Assembly (NCBI GenBank): GCA_030426245.1
Contig: JAUHYZ010000009.1
Coordinates: 1 to 64,000, forward strand
DNA length: 64,000 nucleotides
From: Alphaproteobacteria bacterium
GTDB taxonomy: Bacteria > Pseudomonadota > Alphaproteobacteria > Sphingomonadales > Sphingomonadaceae
Direction of reading: 5' to 3'
Part shown: positions 9,387 to 17,611 of the stretch, piece by piece
Position numbering within the stretch: position 1 is the first letter of the stretch
How the letters are laid out: each line of letters opens with the position of its first letter
Notes under the pieces: generated by a model
The model's input: the letters and a program-made list of their open reading frames with translations, nothing else
The model's database searches: none
Told to the model about the DNA's origin: nothing
Program-made: the position numbers and the translations under genes

Positions 9387-11013
9387 AGATCGCCTCCTTG
9401 AATGGATCCATTCCTATACGCCGATAGGTATCGAGAAACCGTTCGCCCTCCTGCCGCTGGGCAAGATAGACGTCGGCCGCCTTGTCCACGGCGTCCACGA
9501 TCCCGTCTTCGGTGAAGCCGGGGCCGGTGATCTTGCCAAGCGAGGTATCCTCGCCTTCGCAGCCGCCGAGCAGGAGCTGGTAGTTTTCCAGCCCCTTCTT
9601 GTCGACGCCCAGGATGCCGATATGGCCTGCATGGTGGTGCCCGCAGGCATTGATGCAGCCGGAGATCTTGAGCTTCAATTCGCCCAGCGTCTCGGTCTTG
9701 CCATTGCCGGCAAAGCGCTCCGAAATTTTCTGCGCAACGGGGATGGAGCGCGCATTGGCCAGGCTGCAGTAGTCCAGGCCGGGGCAGGCGATGATATCCT
9801 CGATGGAATCGAGATTGGCCGCGCCCAGGCCGGCTTCGTCCAGCTTCTGCCAAAGCGTGTAGAGGTCCGCCTTCTTCACATGCGGCAGAACGATGTTCTG
9901 CGCATGGGTAACGCGCATCTCGTCGAAGCTGTATTCCTTGCCGAGCTCCGCCATCAGGTGCATCTGCGCGGCAGAGGCGTCGCCCGGAATTCCGCCGACC
10001 GGCTTCAGGCTGATCGTGGCGGTGATGTAGCCCGGCTGCTTGTGCGCATGGCAGTTGTTCTTCACCCACAGCGCGAAATCGGGATCGGACAGGTCGATCT
10101 CGTCCGACGCGCCCGCCTCAAAGGCGGGATCGGCGAAATATTCCTTGATCCGCTCCAGCTCGGCCAGAGGCGGCTCTATGTCCTGCGTCAGCAGATGGGC
10201 GAATTCCTCTTCCACCTGGCGGGCGTATTCTTCCTTGCCCAGCTCGTGGACCAGAATCTTGATCCGCGCCTTAAACTTGTTATCGCGTCGGCCATAGCGG
10301 TTGTAGACCCTGAGGCAGGCCTCCGCATAGGTAATCAGCTGGTCGAGAGGCACGAACTCGCGGATTAGCGGTGCGATCATCGGCGTGCGGCCCATGCCGC
10401 CGCCAACATAGAATGCAGCGCCGATTTCGCCCGCGTCATTCTTCACGATCCGGATGCCGATATCGTGCAGCTTCATCGCTGCACGGTCGGTCTCGCTGGC
10501 GATCACGCAAATCTTGAACTTGCGGGGCAGGGCCAGGAATTCGGGGTGGAAGCTGGACCACTGGCGCAGCAGTTCCGCATAGGGCCTGGGATCGATCAAT
10601 TCGTCCGCGGCGGCGCCGGCATATTGGTCGGAGCTGATATTGCGGATGCAGTTGCCGCTGGTCTGGATCGCATGCATTTCCACCTTGGCCAGATCGGCCA
10701 GGATGTCTGCGGTGTCCTCCAGCTTGATCCAGTTATACTGGATGTTCTGCCGGGTCGTGAAATGTCCGTAGCCCCGGTCATACTTGTCGGCGATGTCGGC
10801 CAGCATATGCATCTGCTGAGCGTTGAGCGTGCCATAGGGCACTGCCACGCGCAGCATATAGGCGTGCAGCTGGAGATAGAGCCCGTTCTGAAGCCGCAGC
10901 GGCTTGAACTGGTCTTCCGTCATCTTGCCTTCAAGACGGCGGCGGGCCTGGTCGCGGAATTCCGCAACGCGGGCGTCCACCATGGCCTGGTCGTATTTGT
11001 CGTAGCGGTACAT
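9379..11013 (-). CDS. cysI: Nitrite/sulfite reductase, hemoprotein subunit
   Basis: The 544-residue siroheme/[4Fe-4S] enzyme reduces sulfite to sulfide. The tandem ferredoxin-like repeats show 'GHFTTRQNIQYNWIKLED' and 'TSGNCIRNIS'. The four cluster ligands are C410 and C416 (CPGLDYC) and C453 and C457 (CINAC), followed by 'GHHHAGHIG'. The context with SUMT, APS reductase and DUF934 indicates sulfite rather than nitrite. The start at 11013 overlaps the stop of DUF2849 (TAATG); the longer open frame upstream runs antisense-free over DUF2849 and is not real. No separate CysJ flavoprotein is seen, so ferredoxin is the likely donor. Confidence 0.95.
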   Translation of the reverse strand: MYRYDKYDQAMVDARVAEFRDQARRRLEGKMTEDQFKPLRLQNGLYLQLHAYMLRVAVPYGTLNAQQMHMLADIADKYDRGYGHFTTRQNIQYNWIKLEDTADILADLAKVEMHAIQTSGNCIRNISSDQYAGAAADELIDPRPYAELLRQWSSFHPEFLALPRKFKICVIASETDRAAMKLHDIGIRIVKNDAGEIGAAFYVGGGMGRTPMIAPLIREFVPLDQLITYAEACLRVYNRYGRRDNKFKARIKILVHELGKEEYARQVEEEFAHLLTQDIEPPLAELERIKEYFADPAFEAGASDEIDLSDPDFALWVKNNCHAHKQPGYITATISLKPVGGIPGDASAAQMHLMAELGKEYSFDEMRVTHAQNIVLPHVKKADLYTLWQKLDEAGLGAANLDSIEDIIACPGLDYCSLANARSIPVAQKISERFAGNGKTETLGELKLKISGCINACGHHHAGHIGILGVDKKGLENYQLLLGGCEGEDTSLGKITGPGFTEDGIVDAVDKAADVYLAQRQEGERFLDTYRRIGMDPFKEAIYG

Positions 11014-11312
11014 TAGATCACCCAGTTGCCGGCTTCGGGGTCGGCCGGTTTCAGTGTCAGGTCGGGGCGTACGGTTGGCCCCAGGGCGCGAATACGGTCC
11101 TTGATATGGGCAGGCCGGACGCCGCCCTTCTCGTCGATCTCGGCATTGATAGCGTAAGGCACGTTGACCCGCCGCGCGCCTTCTTCGCGGGCGGCGATCG
11201 CGTCGGCCTGGTCGCCGACATCCACGGCATCTTCCACATGGATCGACCAGCCCTGGCCAGTCCACCAGGTGACCTGCCCGGTTCTCAGGTCGTTTCCGGT
11301 AAGGATCTTCAT
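11013..11312 (-). CDS. DUF2849 domain-containing protein
   Basis: The 99-residue protein starts 'MKILTGNDLRTGQVTWW' and contains 'YAINAEIDEKGGVRPAHIKDRIR', the family pattern of DUF2849, a short protein found next to sulfite reductase genes in alphaproteobacteria. Function is unknown; its position suggests a role in assembling or operating CysI. It overlaps SUMT by 4 bases (ATGA) and abuts cysI by a TAATG overlap. Confidence 0.9.
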   Translation of the reverse strand: MKILTGNDLRTGQVTWWTGQGWSIHVEDAVDVGDQADAIAAREEGARRVNVPYAINAEIDEKGGVRPAHIKDRIRALGPTVRPDLTLKPADPEAGNWVI

Positions 11313-12088
11313 GCTTGCGCCTCCAGCGCCAATTGGGCCAGCGCGGCATCGCTGCGCCCCGTGTTTCTTGCGGTTACGTCGCCGATTACGATTACGGCGG
11401 GGCTCTTCACTTTTTCGTGGGCGACCATTTCGGGCAGGCCGGCAAGCGAGCTGCGCAGAATACGCATATCCGCTCGCGCCGCATTCTCGATCACGGCAAC
11501 GGGAACGCCGGGGGAAAGGCCGTCTTCGATCAGCTTTTCGGCAATCAGAGGTGCAGTCTTCACGCCCATATAGATCACCAGGGTACGGCCCTTTCCGGCA
11601 AGACCGGCCCAGTCCTGATCGGCCAGTCCCTTGCACTGCCCGGCCACAAAGCTGACGATGCTGGCGCCTTCCCGGTGCGTCAGGGCGATCTGCGCCGATG
11701 CGGCCGCGCCCATCGCGGCGCTGATGCCGGGCACGACCTGCACCGGAACGCCGGCGGCGCTGCAGGCCTCCGCCTCTTCGCCGCCACGCCCGAAGATGAA
11801 TGGATCGCCGCCTTTGAGGCGAACGACGTCATTTCCGGCCTGGGCTTCGCGTACCAGCAGGGCGTTGATCTCTTCCTGCGGCATGGTGTGCTTGCTCCGG
11901 CGCTTTGCCACCGAAATCAGGCGTGCATCCGGGCGGGCGAGCGCGAGTATGGCGGGATCCACCAGCCCGTCATGCACAATGATTTTCGCGCCCATCACCA
12001 GCCGCGCGGCGCGCAGCGTCAGCAGGTCGGGATCGCCTGGACCGGCGCCTACTAGATGAACGGTTCCCGTATGATTGCGGATTTCCAT
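11309..12088 (-). CDS. cobA: Uroporphyrinogen-III C-methyltransferase (SUMT)
   Basis: Transfers two methyl groups from SAM to uroporphyrinogen III to give precorrin-2, the siroheme precursor needed by the neighbouring CysI. The 259-residue protein has the SAM-binding GAGPGDP at 14–20, 'VVRLKGGDPFIFGRGGEEAE' in the middle and 'VVPGISAAMGAAA'. It lacks the CysG dehydrogenase/chelatase domain, so that activity must be encoded elsewhere. The start at 12088 fits the family N-terminus; an ATG at 12115 would add 9 residues. It is first in the sulfite-reduction operon, 90 bp after mscS. Confidence 0.94.
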   Translation of the reverse strand: MEIRNHTGTVHLVGAGPGDPDLLTLRAARLVMGAKIIVHDGLVDPAILALARPDARLISVAKRRSKHTMPQEEINALLVREAQAGNDVVRLKGGDPFIFGRGGEEAEACSAAGVPVQVVPGISAAMGAAASAQIALTHREGASIVSFVAGQCKGLADQDWAGLAGKGRTLVIYMGVKTAPLIAEKLIEDGLSPGVPVAVIENAARADMRILRSSLAGLPEMVAHEKVKSPAVIVIGDVTARNTGRSDAALAQLALEAQA

Positions 12089-12178
12089 GGGGGGCACATG
12101 GGCCGCGCGGCACATAGGCGCCAGCGAGAATGGTTTTGCAGTGGCTTAGGTGAGCTTTAGGCGCTTTGCCTGTGTGCT

Positions 12179-13297
12179 TCAGTCCGCCTTGCCCTGCCGT
12201 TCCACCCGCTGCGTTATCGCGGAGATAAGCTGTTCAAATTGTTCGTTATTCTTGAAATTGAGGTCGCGTTGCGGGAACGGAATTTCGATATCGTGTTCCT
12301 GGAACAGCTTCCACACGCGCTTGAGTACCTCAGAGCGCATGTTGCCCATCCCTTCTTCCGGATCCTGGATCCAGCAGCGGATTTCGAAATCGACCGAACT
12401 GTCGCCGAACCCCATCATCAACACGCGCGTTTCCGGCCTGTCCAGGACACGCGGAGTGTCCTTGGCCGCCTGAAGCATCAGCTTTTCGGCCAGTTCCATG
12501 TCGGTTCCGTATGAGACGCCCACGGCCACTTTCACGCGCACGTCTTTCGAGCTGTATGACCAGTTCACGACCTGGTTGATCATCAGCACTTCGTTCGGAA
12601 TCAGATATTCGGTCCTGTCGCGGGTAACGACAGAGATTGCGCGGATGCCGATTTTGCGAATCTGGCCGAAGCTTTCCTGCCCGGAAGAATCTGTGACGGA
12701 AATGACGTCGCCCGGCTTGATGGAACGGTCCATCAGCAGGATGATGCCGGCGATCAGATTGCCGAAGGTTTTCTGCAGGCCGAAACCGATGGCGAGGCCG
12801 AACGCGCCGGAGAACACGGCCAGCGCAGTCAGATCGATCCCCAGCAGATCGATGCCGATCAGGATCGCAAGCGCCCAGACGGCAACTGTCGCGAGCTTTT
12901 CGGCCAGCAATTGCTGAGTGGAATCGAACCTGCTCAACTTCGCGAGCAGGAAGTGGGAAAACTTGCTGCCGACGCGCGCGAAGAACCCGACCCCGATGAT
13001 GACCATGAGCACCACGGAGGCGCTCCACAGCGAAATATGTGTCTGGCCGATTTCGATCGCGTAGGAATCGAGGGTTTCTATGACGGAGCCGATCGTGGTG
13101 TTCTCGGAAGCGACCGCTTCCTTGATATTTTCGGCCGCGCCTACGGCATTCTCCACCTCTTCACTGCCCGTAGGGCTGGGGGTGGGTGTTGGCGTTGCTG
13201 TCGCTTCCGCGCCTGTTTCGCTGCCGGATGCCTCGCTCCCGTCACTCGCGCCAAGGAGCGCCGTATCTTCCACTGCGGCTGGCAGGTTGGCCGTCAT
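12179..13297 (-). CDS. Small-conductance mechanosensitive channel (MscS family)
   Basis: The 372-residue protein has a Thr/Pro/Ser/Glu-rich N-terminal segment (about 25–55), then three to four membrane segments. The pore-lining TM3 region 'LAVFSGAFGLAIGFGLQKTFGNLIAG' region (quoted in part: FGLQKTFGNLIAGIILL) precedes the beta domain 'DRSIKPGDVISV'. These are hallmark MscS features. It gates on membrane tension to release solutes. The start ATG at 13297 overlaps the metC stop (TAATG), so it is co-translated with sulfur genes, an unusual partner for a channel. Confidence 0.92.
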   Translation of the reverse strand: MTANLPAAVEDTALLGASDGSEASGSETGAEATATPTPTPSPTGSEEVENAVGAAENIKEAVASENTTIGSVIETLDSYAIEIGQTHISLWSASVVLMVIIGVGFFARVGSKFSHFLLAKLSRFDSTQQLLAEKLATVAVWALAILIGIDLLGIDLTALAVFSGAFGLAIGFGLQKTFGNLIAGIILLMDRSIKPGDVISVTDSSGQESFGQIRKIGIRAISVVTRDRTEYLIPNEVLMINQVVNWSYSSKDVRVKVAVGVSYGTDMELAEKLMLQAAKDTPRVLDRPETRVLMMGFGDSSVDFEIRCWIQDPEEGMGNMRSEVLKRVWKLFQEHDIEIPFPQRDLNFKNNEQFEQLISAITQRVERQGKAD

Positions 13298-14499
13298 TAT
13301 TGCTCCATCGCAGCGAACCCGGCTTGCAGATCGGCCTTCAGATCGCTGATGTCCTCCAAGCCGATAGACAAACGTATAGCCAGCTTGTCCGCCGGGTCCA
13401 TAGTCGTGGGCGGCCAAGGCGTTTCGCTTCGTGCGCCGGCAGGATCGACGGGTATCGCCAGGCTTTCGAAACCGCCCCAGCTATATCCTATTCCGAACAT
13501 CTCCAGCGCATCGATGAAGCGGGCGCGTGCCGCCTTGTCGGCTCCCTTGAAGACGAAGCTGAACAGGCCGCATCCGCCCGTGAAGTCGCGTTTCCAGAGT
13601 TCATGGCCGGAATCGTCCGGGAGCATGGGGCACAGTACCCGCGCCACTTCGGGCCGTTCCGACAGCCAATGGGCAAGCTGCAGGGCGCTGTCGCTTTCGC
13701 GCTGGAGCCGCAATTGCAGCGTTCTGAGGCCGCGCAGGGCGAGCGCGGCGTCATCGGGCGAAACGATCTGGCCCAGCGCCTGAGAGGTTTGCCTCAACTT
13801 GCGGTAGAGGTCTTCACGGGCGCTGACACTGCCCATCATCAGGTCCGAATGGCCGCCGACATGTTTGGTCAGCGACATGATTGCGATGTCGCATCCCCGC
13901 TCCAGCGCCGCAAAGCCGATCGGGCTGGCCCAGGTATTGTCGATCATGCTGACGGCGCCCTTTTCCCGCGCGATCGCCGTGAGCGCCGGCACGTCGCAGA
14001 TTTCCATGGTCAGGCTGCCAGGGCTTTCCAGCAGGACCGCCCGCGTCCGCTCGCAGAACTTGCCGGGGAATGCGTCGAGGTCGAGCGGATCGAAATAGCG
14101 CGTTTCGATGCCTATGCGCTTCAGCAGGCCGTCCGCCATGGCTCTGCTGGGCTGATAGGCGTTGTCGGTAACCAGCAGCACGTCGCCTGCCTTGAGCACT
14201 GCCAGCATGGCGCCCGCGATGGCCGCTACGCCGCTGGGATAAAGCAAGGTGCCTTCCGCACCCGGTTCCAGCTCCGTCAGCGCTTCACTGAGCGCCCATT
14301 GGGTCGGGGCGCCCCGGCGGCCATAATAGAACTGACCGTCCCTGTTTTCCCTGGAAGATGCGAGGTCTGTGCTGTCCTCGTAGAGATGCGTGCTGCCGCG
14401 CCAGATAGGCGGATTGACGACCGCGCCGGTCCATTCCTTGCGGCGCCCCCCCGATACGAGCTTCGAACCTGTCCCGGCCTTGCCGGACCGCTTAGACAT
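13297..14499 (-). CDS. metC: Cystathionine beta-lyase (PLP-dependent Cys/Met metabolism enzyme)
   Basis: The 400-residue fold-type I PLP enzyme has the cofactor lysine K212 in 'SLTKHVGGHSD', D187 in 'MIDNTW', which pairs with the PLP ring nitrogen, and the 'YYGRRGAPTQ' active-site loop near 58–67. These match MetC-type cystathionine lyases that form homocysteine in methionine synthesis; a gamma-lyase activity cannot be excluded. The start at 14499 overlaps the sseA stop by 8 bases (14492–14499), and its own stop overlaps mscS. Confidence 0.9.
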   Translation of the reverse strand: MSKRSGKAGTGSKLVSGGRRKEWTGAVVNPPIWRGSTHLYEDSTDLASSRENRDGQFYYGRRGAPTQWALSEALTELEPGAEGTLLYPSGVAAIAGAMLAVLKAGDVLLVTDNAYQPSRAMADGLLKRIGIETRYFDPLDLDAFPGKFCERTRAVLLESPGSLTMEICDVPALTAIAREKGAVSMIDNTWASPIGFAALERGCDIAIMSLTKHVGGHSDLMMGSVSAREDLYRKLRQTSQALGQIVSPDDAALALRGLRTLQLRLQRESDSALQLAHWLSERPEVARVLCPMLPDDSGHELWKRDFTGGCGLFSFVFKGADKAARARFIDALEMFGIGYSWGGFESLAIPVDPAGARSETPWPPTTMDPADKLAIRLSIGLEDISDLKADLQAGFAAMEQ

Positions 14500-15349
14500 T
14501 CTGCAAGGCCGGCCCGGTTTCCTTTGGCGTGTCGGGGTCGACGGCCCACTCGCTCCAGCTACCGTCATAGAGCGAGACTTCGTCTTCCTTCCCGAGAAGG
14601 TGCAAAGCGAAGAGCAGCACGGCTGCGGTCACGCCGCCTCCGCAAGTTGTGACCACCGGCTTGGAAAGATCGACGCCTGCTTTTTCGAAGGCACCGCGCA
14701 GCGCGTCCGGTTCCTTGAATGTGCCGTCTTCCCTGAAGAGGTCGTAGAAAGGCAGATTGACGGAGCCGGGAATATGCCCGCTGGGCACGTCGGGCCGGAA
14801 ATCCGGCACTTCCCCGCTAAAGCGGCCGGCATCGCGCGCGTCCACTACCTGCTCTGCCCGGCTTTGCAGATTTGCGACCATGTCGCGCTTGCTACGGACT
14901 TTCTTCGGGTCATACCACGCGGTGTAGTGGCGCTTGCGCAGCACGGTGTTGCCCGTTTCCAGAGGCCGCCCTTCGGCCCTCCATTTGGCCAGCCCGCCAT
15001 CGAGGATGGCGACATTCTCCGCTCCGAACATAGTCAGCATGTACCATGCGCGGCCGGCGGTCTTCACTTCGCTGTCATCATACAGGACGATCCGGCTGCC
15101 ATCGCCAAGGCCGAGCTTCTGCATCCTGCTGGCGAACATCTCCGCAGTCGGCAGAGCAGATGGCACATCGCTGTCCGCATCGGTCAGGCTTGCAAGGTCC
15201 ATGAACACGGCACCGGGAATGTGCCCGGCCTCGTATTCGGCACGTGCATCGCGTCCGGCCGTCGGAAGATGATTGGAAGCATCGACGATCCTCAGATCGC
15301 AGGCTTCAATCTCTTCGGCGAGCCACTTGGTCGAGACCAGTGAATCCAT
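14492..15349 (-). CDS. sseA: 3-mercaptopyruvate/thiosulfate sulfurtransferase
   Basis: The 285-residue tandem-rhodanese protein has the N-terminal inactive domain at about 5–130 and the active C-terminal domain at about 150–275. The persulfide Cys is C236 in 'CGGGVTA'. The loop is close to the CGSGVTA of 3-mercaptopyruvate sulfurtransferases and unlike the CRKGVT of thiosulfate rhodaneses. I chose 15349 because GAGGAG lies just upstream, whereas the ATG at 15364 lacks a ribosome site. It leads the sseA–metC–mscS overlapping gene string. Confidence 0.9.
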   Translation of the reverse strand: MDSLVSTKWLAEEIEACDLRIVDASNHLPTAGRDARAEYEAGHIPGAVFMDLASLTDADSDVPSALPTAEMFASRMQKLGLGDGSRIVLYDDSEVKTAGRAWYMLTMFGAENVAILDGGLAKWRAEGRPLETGNTVLRKRHYTAWYDPKKVRSKRDMVANLQSRAEQVVDARDAGRFSGEVPDFRPDVPSGHIPGSVNLPFYDLFREDGTFKEPDALRGAFEKAGVDLSKPVVTTCGGGVTAAVLLFALHLLGKEDEVSLYDGSWSEWAVDPDTPKETGPALQNV

Positions 15350-15413
15350 TCGCGCGCTCCTCATCGCGTGAATTGCATTGGGTAACTTCCCGTATCTCGC
15401 ACGTCGAGGGGCC

Positions 15414-16841
15414 CTATGAAAAGATTTTTTGTGTGACTTCTCGGTAAACGCGCGGACCGAGATCGAGCCGGAAAGGCTGCAAGCCCGCAGTCGGACGTGG
15501 TGAACGCTGCCCGATCAATGCGGTCTTCACGATCGCACCGTTGCCGTTTTCCGCGGCCTCGATTCTCAGCCTGGCCAGCGGCACGAACAGTGCCAGGTCA
15601 CCGCGGCGGATCGGCTTGATCATTGTCAAAGGCAGTCGAAGTTCACCGATAACCTGCGCGCTTTTGCCTGCAGCGAGATAGTCGATCTTGTGGCAGGGGG
15701 AGAGGGCGCTGCCATCGGGCGTCAGTTGCTCGTCTTGCGAGGCGGAGGCATGCGCGGAAATCATGTCGCCCGTGATGGCGATGCCGTGCAAAGCTGTCTT
15801 GCTGGAGTTGGTCAGTGTCAGCCGGTAGGTCAGCGTGGCCGCGGCAAGGGAAATGGCCAATTGCCTGGCTTCCAATGCGAAGCTGAGCGGGCCGTCTTCT
15901 GCGGGCAGGGCGTCGTCAGACAGCTCTTCCTCGGGCGTTGAGGCTCCCTTGCCAAAGGTCGGCGCCGGTGGCTCTGCCAGGCCGAATGGCAATTTGGCAC
16001 GCGGCTTTCCGGCTGGCGGGGCATCGGGATCGATCTTGGGGCGCACCACAACCGGCGCAAGGAACTCCGCGACCTCGCCGCGCCGCAGCCAAAACCAGGC
16101 GCCTGCAGCCAGTAGTGCGAGCAATGCCGCGCTTCCCACAAGCCAGAACAGCCAAACCGGAAGCCCTTCGCGCAATTGGGCCGGCGCGCCCGGAATAGTG
16201 GCGGTTGGGGGTGAAATCTGTGGCAGAGTCGCTGCCGTGGGCAATTGGGCTGCTTGTGCAGGCAGCGTTGCAGCGGCAGTGTCCGGTGGCTCGCTTGCTT
16301 GCGATCCCGCAGGCGTCGGCCGCGGCCTGACTGTGCGCGCCGACGGCGCCGGCTGCGCATTTGCCGGCGGGCGGCTGGCTTGCTGCTGACTGCTTTCCGG
16401 CCCAATGCTTCGCGGCCGTATCAGCACAGCCTCCGGCCCCGATAGATCAAGTTCGAAGCTCTCGTTCATCGATGGATCCAGCAGGAAGTCCTCTTCCCCT
16501 TCCCTGGAGGGATTCATCAAGACCGGATTCAGGCCGAACGGCAAGGCTCCTTCGGACTGGGGCGATTGTCCGGAAGCCGCTCGAGTGCGCTGCGAAGATT
16601 CGGACGCTGATGAGGGCGTCGGCGTAGGTGAGGGCGACGGGGCCGGGCTTTGCGCCGATTGGGGTGCGGCGATGCCTTCCACGACCGGACCCTGCGGCTC
16701 TGGCGTCTCGCCGGGCGAAGGCGGCAGATCGAATCCGGTCACCGCGGCCGGCGCGGGCCCGGCGAGCACGACAAAGGCCGCGCAGGCCATCAGGCCAAGC
16801 GGAAATGCCCGGTATCGCGTCGGCTTTGCTGTGATCCTCAT
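15414..16841 (-). CDS. Pro/Ser-rich membrane-anchored hypothetical protein
   Basis: The 475-residue protein starts with a Sec-type signal peptide ending near 'GPAPAAV'. A long low-complexity Pro/Ser/Thr/Gln region follows to about residue 215, then one strong transmembrane helix ('WLFWLVGSAALLALLAAG') with a basic flank. The C-terminal domain of about 200 residues resembles an Ig-like fold with alternating hydrophobic strands. This looks like a single-pass envelope protein exposing a flexible extracellular or periplasmic arm. I recognise no family. The start at 16841 fits the signal peptide; an ATG at 16868 would add 9 residues. Confidence 0.75.
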   Translation of the reverse strand: MRITAKPTRYRAFPLGLMACAAFVVLAGPAPAAVTGFDLPPSPGETPEPQGPVVEGIAAPQSAQSPAPSPSPTPTPSSASESSQRTRAASGQSPQSEGALPFGLNPVLMNPSREGEEDFLLDPSMNESFELDLSGPEAVLIRPRSIGPESSQQQASRPPANAQPAPSARTVRPRPTPAGSQASEPPDTAAATLPAQAAQLPTAATLPQISPPTATIPGAPAQLREGLPVWLFWLVGSAALLALLAAGAWFWLRRGEVAEFLAPVVVRPKIDPDAPPAGKPRAKLPFGLAEPPAPTFGKGASTPEEELSDDALPAEDGPLSFALEARQLAISLAAATLTYRLTLTNSSKTALHGIAITGDMISAHASASQDEQLTPDGSALSPCHKIDYLAAGKSAQVIGELRLPLTMIKPIRRGDLALFVPLARLRIEAAENGNGAIVKTALIGQRSPRPTAGLQPFRLDLGPRVYREVTQKIFS

Positions 16842-16966
16842 CGGCCCTGTTCCGGCACCTCTCTGCAACGCTTGTCGAAAGCGCAGGGCGCGCTGAATAG
16901 CGACTGAATTCCCCGCGTCAAACCGCTGACTTGTGCTATCCGCCGGTTCGCGGCATCACGCCGCCT

Positions 16967-17434
16967 ATGACAGACGCGTCGAACCCCTCCGGGCCGATCC
17001 ATCTCGGCCAGCAAACTGCGCTTCCGGCGTCTCCGCAAGAGGCGATGCTGGACTATGTACCCAATCCGAGGCCGGGCGTGAATTATCTCGTTCGCTTCGT
17101 CGCTCCGGAATTCACTTCGCTTTGCCCGGTCACCGGGCAGCCCGATTTTGCACATCTGGTTCTAGACTACTCCCCTGCGCAGACCATCGTCGAATCGAAG
17201 AGCCTCAAGCTCTTTCTTGGCTCGTTTCGCAACCATGGCGCATTTCACGAGGATGTGACGGTTGGAATCGGGCAGCGCCTCGCCGAAGAAATGCAGCCGG
17301 TCTGGCTGCGCATAGGCGGTTACTGGTATCCGCGCGGCGGAATGCCGATCGATGTTTTCTGGCAGACCGGGCCGGCGCCTGCCGATCTCTGGGTGCCGGA
17401 GCAAGGCGTTCCCCCATATCGCGGCCGCGGATAA
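16967..17434 (+). CDS. queF: NADPH-dependent 7-cyano-7-deazaguanine reductase
   Basis: Reduces the nitrile of preQ0 to the amine of preQ1 in queuosine biosynthesis. The 155-residue length marks the unimodular (YkvM-like) subfamily. Visible are the thioimide-forming C53 in '[12 protein letters not shown]', the general acid D60 and the QueF motif 'ESKSLK' at 77–82. A GTG or ATG further upstream (16931) is less likely given the conserved start region. It is divergent from the Pro-rich membrane protein gene. Confidence 0.95.
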   Translation: MTDASNPSGPIHLGQQTALPASPQEAMLDYVPNPRPGVNYLVRFVAPEFTSLCPVTGQPDFAHLVLDYSPAQTIVESKSLKLFLGSFRNHGAFHEDVTVGIGQRLAEEMQPVWLRIGGYWYPRGGMPIDVFWQTGPAPADLWVPEQGVPPYRGRG

Positions 17435-17524
17435 AAAGCGCCTTTTTCCAATAAAATAGCTGACAGGACATACCATGCGCCTGGACCTGAGGGGTGCAGA
17501 TGAAGGTGTGCGCGCAATGAGTCG

Positions 17525-17568
17525 TTGACGCGGACAATCCTCCCATATACTTATCATGTTATCTATAT
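17525..17568 (+). promoter_or_regulatory. Putative promoter/operator of the MetE-like–SMP-30 operon
   Basis: An AT-rich patch in otherwise GC-rich DNA holds a TTGACG at 17525–17530 and TATACT at 17546–17551 (spacing 15, shorter than ideal). It also holds a 24-bp imperfect palindrome at 17545–17568 centred on CATG, with 18 of 24 positions symmetric. It lies 44–87 bases before the ATG at 17612. An operator for a nearby regulator is plausible but unproven. Confidence 0.4.
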
Positions 17569-17611
17569 TTTGCGTGCCGGAATGGACTGGCCGCAGGCTT
17601 GGGGAGAGAGA

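Noticed and set aside
15350-15413. SAM or other riboswitch upstream of the sseA–metC operon
   Set aside because: Only 64 bases separate the operon from the upstream gene, and I found no SAM-II-like pseudoknot pattern or terminator/anti-terminator pair.
17428-17450. A-rich/T-rich hairpin overlapping the queF stop as a terminator
   Set aside because: The stem is almost all A·U with a 3-nt loop and would be unstable; no GC-rich core.
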